DNA of 64,000 nt from Maritimibacter sp. Lineage in GTDB: Bacteria > Pseudomonadota > Alphaproteobacteria > Rhodobacterales > Rhodobacteraceae. Shown piece after piece: positions 10,214 through 17,865 of this stretch; within the stretch, counting starts at the first letter, position 1; every line of letters starts with the position of its first letter. The notes beneath the pieces were generated by a model. That model searched no databases, was not told where the DNA came from, and saw nothing but the letters and a program-made list of their open reading frames with translations. The position numbers and the translations under genes are program-made. The DNA lies in assembly GCA_002695005.1 (NCBI GenBank), contig NZNT01000015.1, positions 186,001 through 250,000 of the forward strand, in the 5' to 3' direction.

Positions 10214-11506
10214 TTACTTCACGAGTCTCAACTGTTGCCGGGGGGCCGCGGTGCCCTTGGCGAGGGCGTCATAGGGGTCGTCCCGCGCCAGCATCATGTC
10301 CACCACCTGCCGCAGAAGCTGACGCCGGCCACGGGCCGAATAGAACCCGCCGGGGATCTGCGACGTCTCCAGCAGATAATGGCGGTAGTCGTGGTAGGCG
10401 CGGCTGTCGGGGCGCGTGGGCTGGGCGAAGAACTCCGGCAGCGGTTGGGTCGAAACGAACTCCGGCTTGTCATAGACGGCGGCCCCGAACGCCTTGAGCG
10501 GCAGACCGCGCCAGAGCACCTGTTGCGCGGCGGTGGAGTTGACCGTCACAGCGCTGCGCGCATGGTCGAGAAGGCGGGCGAGCTTGCCGCCACGGACGTA
10601 ATGCACCCGGCCCTCGACGCCGTATTTCGCGGCGAGACGGCGGATCTCACGGCGCAGCGGCACCCGGCCATCCTCCAGCGGATGCGCCTTGAAGACGAGG
10701 TGATGGTGACGCGCGGCCCCTTCGGCAAAGCCCCCGATCACGAGGTCGAGGAACTCGGTCACGCTGTCGAAGGGCGAATGGTCGAGGAAACTCGCATCAT
10801 GCGCGAGTTGCAGCAGCGCCAGGTGATAGGGAAACCCGCCGTTGCGGATGCGCCGGGTGGCGATGATCCGGTTCAACGCCTGGAACGGCATCAGAAGCAG
10901 GCGGCGCAGGTAAAGCTGGAACTCCTTGCCGACCGTCAGCGCGCGGTGCGGGCGAAAGCCACGATAGCGCCGGTTCGCGAACATCACGAACCAATGGTAG
11001 AGCGCGCCGTAGAAGATGTGGTGGCGCATGTCGCCCCAATGGGCGGGCGGCTCGGGGATGTCGAGTTGCGCATCGGCCAGCACGCGCTGCATCTGCGCCA
11101 CGTCCATATCCATCAGCCGGGAATGCCCGTTGGCCCCGCCGCGCTCATAGCTGACCCAGTAGGGGCGCAGGTAGCCTTCTTCGAAGACATGGACCATGAC
11201 GCCCGCCTCCTCGGCGGCGCGCACGGCCTCGGCGTGGATGAAGCGGGTGTCCCCGTAAAGGACGAGGTCGCTCACGCCCTTCTCCGCGATGATCGCGCGG
11301 ATGCGGGTGGGCCATGTGTCCTGGGCTTCGGTGAAGGGAATATAGGTCGCCCGCTCGCTCCAGAAGACCTGATCGCCCATGTTGAACCCGACGCGCCAGA
11401 CGGACGCGCCCGAGGCGGCCAGCATCGTGGCCAGACGGCGCAGATAGGGGCCGTGGGGCCCCTGCAGGAACAGGAATGTCCGGTCGGTTCCGTCGATGGC
11501 TTTCAT
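10214..11506 (-). CDS. kpsS: Capsule polysaccharide Kdo glycosyltransferase KpsS
   Basis: A 430-residue single-domain relative of KpsC. It begins with FLFLQGPHGPYLRRLATMLA and has LVLYGDTRFIHAEAVRAAEE, the family motif VFEEGYLRPYWVSYERGG, a donor-site region near HHHLVFKAHPLEDGRVPLRR and VTVNSTAAQQVLWRGLPLKA. KpsS starts the poly-Kdo linker that KpsC extends. It is the first gene of the minus-strand capsule block and is divergent from ribE. The shared 199-base upstream region contains two near-identical CTTGGCAAG palindromes. Confidence 0.9.
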   Translation of the reverse strand: MKAIDGTDRTFLFLQGPHGPYLRRLATMLAASGASVWRVGFNMGDQVFWSERATYIPFTEAQDTWPTRIRAIIAEKGVSDLVLYGDTRFIHAEAVRAAEEAGVMVHVFEEGYLRPYWVSYERGGANGHSRLMDMDVAQMQRVLADAQLDIPEPPAHWGDMRHHIFYGALYHWFVMFANRRYRGFRPHRALTVGKEFQLYLRRLLLMPFQALNRIIATRRIRNGGFPYHLALLQLAHDASFLDHSPFDSVTEFLDLVIGGFAEGAARHHHLVFKAHPLEDGRVPLRREIRRLAAKYGVEGRVHYVRGGKLARLLDHARSAVTVNSTAAQQVLWRGLPLKAFGAAVYDKPEFVSTQPLPEFFAQPTRPDSRAYHDYRHYLLETSQIPGGFYSARGRRQLLRQVVDMMLARDDPYDALAKGTAAPRQQLRLVK

Positions 11507-11584
11507 GCGCCTGATTTTACCTGCTTTTCTGGCCTCTGTCGCAGACTATCGCCGCGTTTCGGTAAGGAAAACCTTGCCATTGTC

Positions 11585-11666
11585 TCTTGGCAAGACACAA
11601 ATCACGCGAACCCGGCCATTTTGTGACGATCCTGCACCAGCAGCGTGGCAGGTCGCCTTGGCAAGG
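11585..11666. promoter_or_regulatory. Two 11-base TTGGCAAG palindromes between kpsS and ribE
   Basis: TCTTGGCAAGA (11585-11595) and CCTTGGCAAGG (11656-11666) are palindromes with the same core, 71 bases apart centre to centre, about seven helical turns. A related CTTGCCA half lies at 11573-11579. They sit in the only divergent promoter region of the capsule/rib block. The binding protein is unknown. Confidence 0.45.
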
Positions 11667-11705
11667 CGGCGGATTGCGATTAGCCATGAGGCAAAGGAGA
11701 CGGCC

Positions 11706-12296
11706 ATGTTCACAGGCATCATCACCGATATCGGCACCGTGGAAACCGTCGCGCGTGGCGAGGATCTGACCGCGCGGATCAGGACCGGCTACGACACGTC
11801 GGGTATCGACCTTGGCGCCTCCATCGCGTCGGACGGGGTCTGCCTGACGGTGACCAAACTCGGGCCGGACTGGTACGAGGTGTTCGTCTCCGGCGAGACG
11901 CTGGAAAAGACCAACCTGGGCACATGGGCCGAGGGCAAGCGCGTGAACCTCGAACGCGCGCTGAAGGTGGGGGATGAGCTGGGCGGTCACATCGTCTCGG
12001 GCCATGTGGACGGCGTGGCGCAGGTGACCGACGTGCATGACGACGGGGAGTCCACGCGGATCTCCTTCAAGGTGCCCCCCGCACTCGCCCGGTTCATCGC
12101 GCCCAAGGGGTCGGTCGCGCTGAACGGCACGTCGCTCACCGTGAACGAGGTCGAGGGCGACACCTTCGGCGTCAATCTCATCACCCATACCAAGCACGTC
12201 ACCACATGGGGCGACGTGGCGGTGGGCGATGCCGTGAACCTCGAAATCGACACGCTGGCGCGCTACGTCGCGCGGCTCACCGACTATGCGGCGTGA
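11706..12296 (+). CDS. ribE: Riboflavin synthase, alpha subunit
   Basis: A 196-residue enzyme built of two lumazine-binding repeats. The first starts MFTGIITDIGTVETV and contains GASIASDGVCLTV and GGHIVSGHVDGVAQV. The second contains FIAPKGSVALNGTSLTVNEV and LITHTKHVTTW. It dismutates two dimethyl-ribityllumazines into riboflavin. The ATG at 11706 follows AAAGGAGACGGCC. No FMN riboswitch (RFN) motif is visible in the leader. The stop overlaps the GTG start of the next gene (GTGA). Confidence 0.96.
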   Translation: MFTGIITDIGTVETVARGEDLTARIRTGYDTSGIDLGASIASDGVCLTVTKLGPDWYEVFVSGETLEKTNLGTWAEGKRVNLERALKVGDELGGHIVSGHVDGVAQVTDVHDDGESTRISFKVPPALARFIAPKGSVALNGTSLTVNEVEGDTFGVNLITHTKHVTTWGDVAVGDAVNLEIDTLARYVARLTDYAA

Positions 12297-12853
12297 GCGG
12301 GATCGGGCATAACGGCGGGCCGGGCGCGCCCTCGGGCTGGCACCGGTATGCTTGGCGCCGGGCGCGGGCCGAGCTTCTGCCGACCCTGCCGCTCGAGATC
12401 GTGCGCCTCCGGGTGCGCCGGGCGCGCGAACTGGGCATCGATTACAAGAGCTACGCCTCCATCCGCGCGGCCACCGGGCGCGACGTGATCGCGCTCCTGT
12501 TCTCATCCAACGCTTTGAAAACCGGGCCGAAACTCGTGGCGGTGCCAGAGGCCGAGGCGGCCCGGCTGCGGGCCGTGGCACAGACCCAGCGCCTCGCCGC
12601 GGTCCATCGCCCGCTCGACCCGCACAGCTTTCACGGCGCGAACGCCGCAATCATCGACGCCGCCGCACAGGCGCCGACGCTGGCCGACGGCTGGTCCGCG
12701 ACGCGCGAAAAACTGGCGGAACTCACCAGCGCGCGCGGGCTCCCGTCGGACGCCGTGGTCGTCATCGGCGCGACGATGCTGGAGGCCGAATGGCCCGTGG
12801 CGGGGCGCATGGCCGGATACCTGCCGGCCGAGCGGTATTTCGGCCAGCCCTGA
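12293..12853 (+). CDS. Conserved-looking hypothetical protein after ribE
   Basis: A 186-residue protein that starts with GTG overlapping the ribE stop, giving SGIGHNGGPGAPSGWHRYAW, an opening seen in several unrelated alphaproteobacterial proteins. The rest is helical and Arg/Ala-rich (LEIVRLRVRRARELGIDYKS), with a central segment on a variable-length loop and VVVIGATMLEAEWPVAGRMA near the end. No signal peptide, membrane helix or catalytic motif is evident. Tight coupling to ribE suggests co-expression, not necessarily a flavin role. I do not recognise the family. Confidence 0.75.
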   Translation: MSGIGHNGGPGAPSGWHRYAWRRARAELLPTLPLEIVRLRVRRARELGIDYKSYASIRAATGRDVIALLFSSNALKTGPKLVAVPEAEAARLRAVAQTQRLAAVHRPLDPHSFHGANAAIIDAAAQAPTLADGWSATREKLAELTSARGLPSDAVVVIGATMLEAEWPVAGRMAGYLPAERYFGQP

Positions 12854-12923
12854 TCCGCGCGCCATACATGCTTTCAATCATGCGCATTGGTGCATATGAT
12901 CCTCGCCAAACAGGGAGGACCAC

Positions 12924-13889
12924 ATGCCACTACTGCGCCCCACACGCCGCGACATGCTCAAACTTGCCGCCGCCATGCCCGCCTTCGCCATGCCCGCCGC
13001 CTTGCGGGCGGAACTCGGCCCGCCGGCCGGCGACAACCCCAGCCATTTCCGCTTCACGCTGGGCGACCTGAAACTCACCATCGTCTCCGACGGCTGGTTC
13101 CCGCAGCCCACCTCGTCCCTCGGCATGAACGCGGACGAGGACGAGCGGATGGCCTTCCTCGCCGCGCATTACCTGCCGACGGACGAGATCTATGGCCACA
13201 CCAACCATGTGTATGTCGAGACGGGGGAGACCTCGGTCCTGATCGATGTCGGCTCCGGCAACCGGTTCTTCGACACTGCGGGCCGGCTCATGACCAATCT
13301 GGAGGCTGCCGGGATCGACCCCTACGCGACCGAGCGCGTCGTTATCACCCATGCGCATCCCGACCACATCTGGGGCATCCGCGACGACTTCGACGAAGCG
13401 CTGATCCCGGATGCCGAATACACCATCGGGGCCGCCGAACACGCCTATTGGACCCAAGACGGGCTGGTGGACCGGGTCGCGCCCGAGGACCAGCAATTCG
13501 TGCTGGGCGCGGCCAATTCCATCGCCGTGGACGGGGTGGACTGGACACTGGCCGAGGACGGCCACGAGGTCGCGCCGGGCGTGCGCCTGATCGCGACCCA
13601 CGGCCATACGCCGGGGCATATGTCGGTGATGCTGGAGAGCGGGGGCCAGCAACTCCTCATCCTCGGCGATGCGATCACCCATGCCTACGGCCATTTCGCC
13701 CATCCCGACTGGTACGGCTCGATGGACAGCGACCCCGAGGCCACCGTCGCCACCCGCCGCCGCGTGCTCGACATGGCGGCGACGGACCGGATCCCGGTGG
13801 TGGGCTATCATTTCCCGTTCCCCGGCGTTGGCCACGTCATGCGCGACGGCGACGCATACGCCTTCGTTCCGGCGCTGTGGCAGTTCTGA
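12924..13889 (+). CDS. Tat-exported metallo-beta-lactamase-fold hydrolase
   Basis: A 321-residue protein. The amino end TRRDMLKLAAAMPAFAMPAA followed by ALRA is a twin-arginine signal peptide. The metal site is HAHPDH at residues 143-148, with further ligands in THGHTPGHMS, ILGDAITH and VGYHFPFPG near the end. Family members include lactonases, arylsulfatase-like and other periplasmic hydrolases, so the substrate is open. The ATG follows AGGGAGG. It stands between rib genes on the same strand but is separated by 70 bases upstream and 264 bases with a repeat downstream, so it is probably its own unit. Confidence 0.9.
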   Translation: MPLLRPTRRDMLKLAAAMPAFAMPAALRAELGPPAGDNPSHFRFTLGDLKLTIVSDGWFPQPTSSLGMNADEDERMAFLAAHYLPTDEIYGHTNHVYVETGETSVLIDVGSGNRFFDTAGRLMTNLEAAGIDPYATERVVITHAHPDHIWGIRDDFDEALIPDAEYTIGAAEHAYWTQDGLVDRVAPEDQQFVLGAANSIAVDGVDWTLAEDGHEVAPGVRLIATHGHTPGHMSVMLESGGQQLLILGDAITHAYGHFAHPDWYGSMDSDPEATVATRRRVLDMAATDRIPVVGYHFPFPGVGHVMRDGDAYAFVPALWQF

Positions 13890-13987
13890 GGGATTTCGCC
13901 CGCTCACGCGAGCGACCCGGGCACCCCTGCGGGGTGCCGTGAAAGCTCGGGGCTCTGCACGTCACGCCGGATGGATGCGCACAAGAC

Positions 13988-14040
13988 GCGGGGGCTCTAC
14001 CCCCGCACCCCCGAGGTATTTGAGGACCGAAGAAGAGGGG
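13988..14040. repeat. Intergenic repeat family A, copy 2, with hairpin
   Basis: A hairpin GCGGGGG/CCCCCGC (13988-13994 with 14000-14006) is followed by the core ACCCCCGAGGTATTTGAGGA and CCGAAGAAGAGGGG. The same core recurs at four other places in this window. It lies after the metallo-hydrolase gene and 114 bases before ribB. Confidence 0.75.
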
Positions 14041-14153
14041 AACGGGCGCGGAAAATGCAGCCCGCGTGATTTCACAGGATATGTGCGCGACGTTCCTCTG
14101 GCGTCGCCGGACGCGGCGCGTTATCTCGCGGGGGCAATGGAAGGGAGCCCGCG

Positions 14154-15290
14154 ATGTCGGACGGCAAGATCTATGACGCACCCGGACCCGTCGAGCGGGA
14201 GTGGGGCGAGGTGATATCTCCGATCGAGGAGATCATCGACGACGCCCGCAACGGGCGCATGTTCATTCTGGTCGACCACGAGGACCGCGAGAACGAAGGC
14301 GACCTTGTCATCCCCGCGCAGATGGCCACCCCGGATGCGATCAATTTCATGGCAACCCATGGCCGGGGCCTGATCTGCCTGTCGCTCACCGGAGAGCGCG
14401 TGGATGCGCTGGGTCTGTCGCTCATGTCGACGCAGAACTCTTCGCGTCACGAGACGGCCTTCACCATTTCCATCGAGGCGCGCGAAGGCGTGACCACCGG
14501 CATCTCGGCCCATGACCGCGCGCGCACCGTGTCGGTCGCCATCGACCCGACCAAGGGCGCGGCCGATATCGCCACGCCCGGCCACGTCTTTCCGCTGCGC
14601 GCCAAGGATGGCGGCGTCCTCGTGCGCGCGGGCCATACCGAGGCGGCCGTGGACCTCGCACGCCTTGCGGGCCTCAACCCGGCGGGCGTGATCTGCGAGA
14701 TCATGAATGAAGACGGCTCGATGGCCCGGCTCCCCGACCTCGTGGCCTTCGCGCAGAAGCACGGGCTCAAGATCGGGACGATCTCGGACCTCATCGCCTA
14801 CCGCCACCGCCACGACAACCTCGTGAACGAAAGCGCGGTCAAGGCCGTCACCTCCGCCTATGGCGGCGACTGGTTGCTGCGCATTTTCACGGACGAGACG
14901 CAGGGCGCCGAACATATCGTGCTGACCAAGGGCGATCTGACCACGGATGCACCGGTGCTCGTGCGCATGCACGCGATGAACCCGCTTGAGGATGCGCTGG
15001 GCCTTGGCCCCAATCCCCATGACGAACTCCCCCGCGCGATGGAGATCATCGCGGCCGAGGGGCGTGGCGCGGTCGTCCTCCTGCGCGACCCGTCCATGAA
15101 GCTCGCGACCGACGAGGGCGACGTGAGCCCGCAGGTCCTGCGCCAATACGGGCTTGGCGCGCAGATCCTGTCTGCGCTGGGCATCCACCGGCTGCACCTG
15201 CTCACCGACAGCCCGCTGCCCAAGGTCGTCGGACTCGACGCCTACGGGCTCACCATCGAAGACACCCATCCTATCCGGGGAGAGAAGTGA
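14154..15290 (+). CDS. ribB: 3,4-dihydroxy-2-butanone 4-phosphate synthase with degenerate GTP cyclohydrolase II-like domain
   Basis: A 378-residue protein. Residues about 20-215 are the RibB domain with the acidic loop DHEDRENEGDLVIPA, the GLICLSLTGER region and RAGHTEAAVDLARLAGLNPA. Residues about 220-378 resemble GTP cyclohydrolase II (RibA). However, the segment that should carry the zinc cysteines reads VRMHAMNPLEDALGLGPNPH, with no cysteine, so the second domain is probably not a cyclohydrolase. Such RibB-RibX hybrids are known in Proteobacteria. It supplies the four-carbon unit for lumazine synthesis. The stop overlaps the ribH start by one base. Confidence 0.93.
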   Translation: MSDGKIYDAPGPVEREWGEVISPIEEIIDDARNGRMFILVDHEDRENEGDLVIPAQMATPDAINFMATHGRGLICLSLTGERVDALGLSLMSTQNSSRHETAFTISIEAREGVTTGISAHDRARTVSVAIDPTKGAADIATPGHVFPLRAKDGGVLVRAGHTEAAVDLARLAGLNPAGVICEIMNEDGSMARLPDLVAFAQKHGLKIGTISDLIAYRHRHDNLVNESAVKAVTSAYGGDWLLRIFTDETQGAEHIVLTKGDLTTDAPVLVRMHAMNPLEDALGLGPNPHDELPRAMEIIAAEGRGAVVLLRDPSMKLATDEGDVSPQVLRQYGLGAQILSALGIHRLHLLTDSPLPKVVGLDAYGLTIEDTHPIRGEK

Positions 15291-15799
15291 TGGCCGGAAC
15301 CGAAACCCACTACACCATGCCGCGCGCCGAATTCGATGAGCCGGTGAAGATCCTGATCGTGGTCGCGCCCTATTACCGCGACATCGCCGACGACCTCATC
15401 GCCGGTGCCAAGGCCGAGATCGAAGCCTCGGGCGCGGCGTGGGAACTGATCGAAGTGCCCGGCGCGCTGGAACTGCCGACCGCCATCCGCATTGCCGACC
15501 GCACCGCCGATTTCGACGGCTACGTGGCGCTGGGCTGCGTGATCCGGGGCGAGACGACGCATTACGACACGGTCTGCAACGACAGCTCGCGCGGGCTCTC
15601 CACACTCGGCCTTGCCGGGCTGTGCATCGGCAACGGCATCCTCACGGTCGAGAACCGCGAGCAGGCCGTCGTGCGCGCTGCCCCGTCCGAGATGAACAAG
15701 GGGGGCGGGGCCGCCGCCGCCGCGCTTCACCTCGTGGCGCTCAGCCGCAAGTGGCACGGGGCCGTCACCCCCGTGGGGTTCCGCCCTGCCGGCGCGTGA
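15290..15799 (+). CDS. ribH: 6,7-dimethyl-8-ribityllumazine synthase
   Basis: A 169-residue enzyme with the family marks VVAPYYRDIADDLIAGAKAE, the substrate loop VPGALELPTAI and GCVIRGETTHYDTVCNDSSR. It condenses the ribB product with the pyrimidine made by RibD; ribE then finishes riboflavin. The ATG at 15290 shares its A with the ribB stop (TGATG); a GTG at 15287 is in frame but less likely. The carboxy end (HLVALSRKWHG) is as expected. nusB follows 88 bases later. Confidence 0.96.
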   Translation: MAGTETHYTMPRAEFDEPVKILIVVAPYYRDIADDLIAGAKAEIEASGAAWELIEVPGALELPTAIRIADRTADFDGYVALGCVIRGETTHYDTVCNDSSRGLSTLGLAGLCIGNGILTVENREQAVVRAAPSEMNKGGGAAAAALHLVALSRKWHGAVTPVGFRPAGA

Positions 15800-15887
15800 G
15801 CGGTTTTTCACGAACCGCGCGGAAAAGCGGTTTCCTCCGCCCGGACCATGCCCTAGATACGCGGCCTGAGTTTGCGCGAGAGCCGAG

Positions 15888-16394
15888 ATGACCGACGAGA
15901 CCCCTGAAAAGACCGAGAGCCCGAAGCGGAAGATGACGCCGGAGCTCAAGCGCCAGATGAAATCGGCGTCGCGGCTCTATGCCGTGCAGGCGCTGTTCCA
16001 GATGGAGGCCGCCGGGCAGGGGGTCGAGCGGGTGCGCCGCGAGTTCGAAGATCACCGGTTCGGGGCAACCTATGAAGAGGGCGAGTTCGAAGAGGGCAAT
16101 GTCGACCTGTTCCGCGCCCTCATCAACGAAGCGGTCGAACGTCAGGCCCGGATCGACCAGATGACCGACCGCGCGCTGGTGGCCAAGTGGCCCATCGCGC
16201 GCATCGACCCGACCCTGCGCGCGCTCTTTCGCGCTGCCGGGGCCGAACTCGTCCTTGGCGACACCCCACCCAAGGTGGTGATCGTGGAATTCGTCGACGT
16301 GGCCAAGGCGTTCTTCCCGGACGGGCAGGAGCCGAAGTTCACGAACGCGGTCCTCGACCACATGGCGCGCGAAGCCCGGCCCGAGGCGTTCTGA
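15888..16394 (+). CDS. nusB: Transcription antitermination factor NusB
   Basis: A 168-residue all-helical protein: SRLYAVQALFQMEAAGQGVE, a negatively charged middle, RALINEAVERQARIDQMTDR and the well conserved end VVIVEFVDVAKAFFPDGQEP then FTNAVLDHMARE. NusB binds boxA with NusE for rRNA antitermination. The rib-nusB order is widespread. An amino tail rich in Lys/Glu (TDETPEKTESPKRK) is a little longer than in enterics. Three tandem 11-base repeats lie just downstream. Confidence 0.95.
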   Translation: MTDETPEKTESPKRKMTPELKRQMKSASRLYAVQALFQMEAAGQGVERVRREFEDHRFGATYEEGEFEEGNVDLFRALINEAVERQARIDQMTDRALVAKWPIARIDPTLRALFRAAGAELVLGDTPPKVVIVEFVDVAKAFFPDGQEPKFTNAVLDHMAREARPEAF

Positions 16395-16423
16395 GCGTTA
16401 ACCTGTCGCCTGTCTGCACAATC

Positions 16424-16456
16424 GTATGCACAGCGTATGTACAGCATGTGTACAGG
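16424..16456. repeat. Three tandem 11-base repeats after nusB
   Basis: The units GTATGCACAGC, GTATGTACAGC and ATGTGTACAGG follow one another without gap. They lie in the 173-base space between nusB and a small membrane-protein gene, about 110 bases before the latter. They may be one protein-binding array or a simple tandem duplication. Confidence 0.6.
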
Positions 16457-16567
16457 GTGTGACTCGTCGCATCTGGCCGTTTGAGCCGGCGTGCGCCCGC
16501 CGATGCGACAATCCGACCATTGGCGTTCTGCGCCCTGTTCCCTAGGTTTGAGGCAGGAGGTGCTGTC

Positions 16568-16882
16568 ATGCCCAAGCTCATATCGCTCTATATCCGTCAC
16601 GTCCTGATCGGCTTCGGCCTCGCCGCCGTATTCGTGGCGCTGCTCCTGTGGACCAACGTGGGCAACCTGTGGCACCTCGTGTCCACCTCGGACGTGGGCG
16701 TCATGGCGGTCATCATGCTCTTCATGGGCAACGGGATCGTTTTCTCCGGCGTGCAGTTCGCCATTACCGTCATGCGGATGGGCGACGATGACGAGCCGCG
16801 CGGCGGCAAGCGTATTCCGGTCGCGACGAACATTCCGGCGCGGGTCGAGGCGACGGCAACTGCGCCGCGTAAGCGTCAGTAA
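16568..16882 (+). CDS. Small inner-membrane protein, two predicted helices
   Basis: A 104-residue protein with two hydrophobic segments at about residues 11-28 (HVLIGFGLAAVFVALLLW) and 43-66 (VGVMAVIMLFMGNGIVFSGV), then a basic cytoplasmic-looking tail (KRIPVATNIPARVEATATAP). The ATG follows GGCAGGAGG at six bases, so expression is likely real. The family is not recognised. It converges on the nitroreductase gene and their ends overlap by seven bases. Confidence 0.8.
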   Translation: MPKLISLYIRHVLIGFGLAAVFVALLLWTNVGNLWHLVSTSDVGVMAVIMLFMGNGIVFSGVQFAITVMRMGDDDEPRGGKRIPVATNIPARVEATATAPRKRQ

Positions 16883-17565
16883 ACCTTCAGGATTTCCGAC
16901 AGCGGCTTCTTGATCTTCGCGACAGCGGGGACCGTGGCATTGTCCGCCGGATGCCCGACGGCGAGGATCATCACGGGCTTCTCGGACGCCGGGCGGCCCA
17001 ATGCGCTGTTGAGGAATTTCATCGGGTTCGGCGTATGGGTGAGGCAGCTCAGCCCGGCCTGATGCAATGCCGTGATGAGAAAGCCGGTCGCGATCCCCAC
17101 GCTTTCCGGCACATAGTAATTCTTGAACCGTGAACCGTCGTCGAATTCTCCCCAGCGCTGGGCGAAGATGACGATGAGCCAGGGCGCGACCTCCAGATGC
17201 GGCTTGTCCGCGTCGGTGCCCAGCGGTTCGAGCGCGCGCAGCCACTCGTCCCCCGCGCCGCCTTCATAAAATCTTTCCTCTTCTGCCTCAGCCTCGGCCC
17301 TGATCCGCGCTTTCAGGCCGGCATCCTGCACGGCCGCAAAGAACCACGGCTGGTGGTTGGCCCCGGACGGGGCGCGCCCGGCGGTGGCAACGGCGGTTTC
17401 GATGATGTCGCGCGGCACGGGCCGGTCGGAAAAATCGCGCACGGTATGGCGCGCGGCCATGAGATCGAAGAAGGCCGTGACCCGGGCGCGCGCCGTGTCG
17501 TCCGCCCAGTCGAACCGGTCGGGGAGGGGCAGGGGCTCGTGCGGCAGATTGTCCTTTGAAAACAT
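16876..17565 (-). CDS. Nitroreductase-family flavoprotein, iodotyrosine-deiodinase-like
   Basis: A 229-residue FMN enzyme. RHTVRDFSDRPVPRDIIETA and RAPSGANHQPWFFAAVQDAG form the flavin site. AEAEAEEERFYEGGAGDEWL and PLGTDADKPHLEVAPWLIVI match the lid and body of the iodotyrosine deiodinase branch. The end has HTPNPMKFLNSALGRP. The electron acceptor cannot be told; reductive dehalogenation or nitroreduction are possible. It is not BluB, whose motifs differ. Its ribosome site (GGGAGG) is inside the 3' arm of a strong hairpin that probably ends an upstream minus-strand RNA, so translation may depend on how that hairpin folds. Confidence 0.9.
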   Translation of the reverse strand: MFSKDNLPHEPLPLPDRFDWADDTARARVTAFFDLMAARHTVRDFSDRPVPRDIIETAVATAGRAPSGANHQPWFFAAVQDAGLKARIRAEAEAEEERFYEGGAGDEWLRALEPLGTDADKPHLEVAPWLIVIFAQRWGEFDDGSRFKNYYVPESVGIATGFLITALHQAGLSCLTHTPNPMKFLNSALGRPASEKPVMILAVGHPADNATVPAVAKIKKPLSEILKVY

Positions 17566-17566
17566 A

Positions 17567-17597
17567 AGGCTCCTCCCGGTGTTACCGGAAGGAGCCT
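17567..17597 (-). terminator. Strong hairpin followed by T-rich tract, end of candidate ncRNA
   Basis: A 14-base-pair stem (17567-17580 with 17584-17597, three-base loop) is followed on the minus strand by TTATGTTTTC. The only odd pair is U-G when read from the minus strand but C-A when read from the plus strand, which favours minus-strand transcription. The hairpin covers the nitroreductase ribosome site. Confidence 0.6.
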
Positions 17598-17602
17598 ATG
17601 AA

Positions 17603-17763
17603 GTGGCGGGACCGCCTGCAACCGTCTGGGAAGCGCATTCCCGAGGACCTGATATTCAGGTGGGCGCCGGGTAACCGAACCAGGGTCCGGACAGAGCCAG
17701 CTCCCTCGGAGTTGCTTAAGGCCACTGGAATGTTCCCGTCCGACGAGAAGGGCAGACCGCCAC
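17603..17763 (-). ncRNA. Candidate structured small RNA, 6S-like size and layout
   Basis: No gene fits here. On the minus strand, GTGGCGG (17763-17757) pairs with CCGCCAC (17609-17603) and closes a 161-base fold. Inside, GCAAC pairs with GTTGC, CCGAGG with CCTCGG, and CACCTGA/TCAGGT forms a terminal hairpin, all coaxial. A TTGCAC/TACCTC promoter with a 17-base spacer would start RNA at about 17763, exactly at the closing stem, and a terminator hairpin follows at 17597. Length and closed-rod plan resemble 6S RNA, which inhibits sigma-70 polymerase, but I cannot confirm the family; several asymmetric bulges differ from textbook 6S. Confidence 0.5.
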
Positions 17764-17768
17764 GCACA

Positions 17769-17797
17769 GAGGTAGGCCTCGGGGCGGGTTCGTGCAA
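17769..17797 (-). promoter_or_regulatory. Sigma-70-type promoter for the ncRNA candidate
   Basis: On the minus strand, TTGCAC (17797-17792), a 17-base spacer and TACCTC (17774-17769) place the start near 17763. The -35 is good and the -10 is weak. Confidence 0.4.
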
Positions 17798-17838
17798 GGG
17801 GCTTGATGCGGCAATCTCGTGGGGGCGTCTTGCAGAAT

Positions 17839-17853
17839 GTTCACGGATTGTTC
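17839..17853 (+). promoter_or_regulatory. LexA (SOS) box upstream of mmcB
   Basis: GTTC (17839-17842), seven bases, GTTC (17850-17853): an exact match to the alphaproteobacterial LexA operator GTTC-N7-GTTC, 13 bases before the mmcB start. mmcB is known as an SOS-controlled mitomycin-resistance gene in Caulobacter, so site and gene agree. Confidence 0.85.
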
Positions 17854-17865
17854 ATATCTGGGGCC

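Noticed and set aside
11507-11705. FMN riboswitch before ribE
   Set aside because: The RFN core blocks are not present; only a small CTTGCCA stem and two palindromes are seen.
15800-15887. Terminator between ribH and nusB
   Set aside because: GCGGTT/AACCGC can form a short stem but no T run follows; nusB is probably co-transcribed.
17581-17860. Cobalamin riboswitch near the nitroreductase gene
   Set aside because: GCCACTGG and a GCAACCGT string are present on the plus strand, but the B12-box and the other core blocks are absent, and the plus-strand downstream gene is mmcB.
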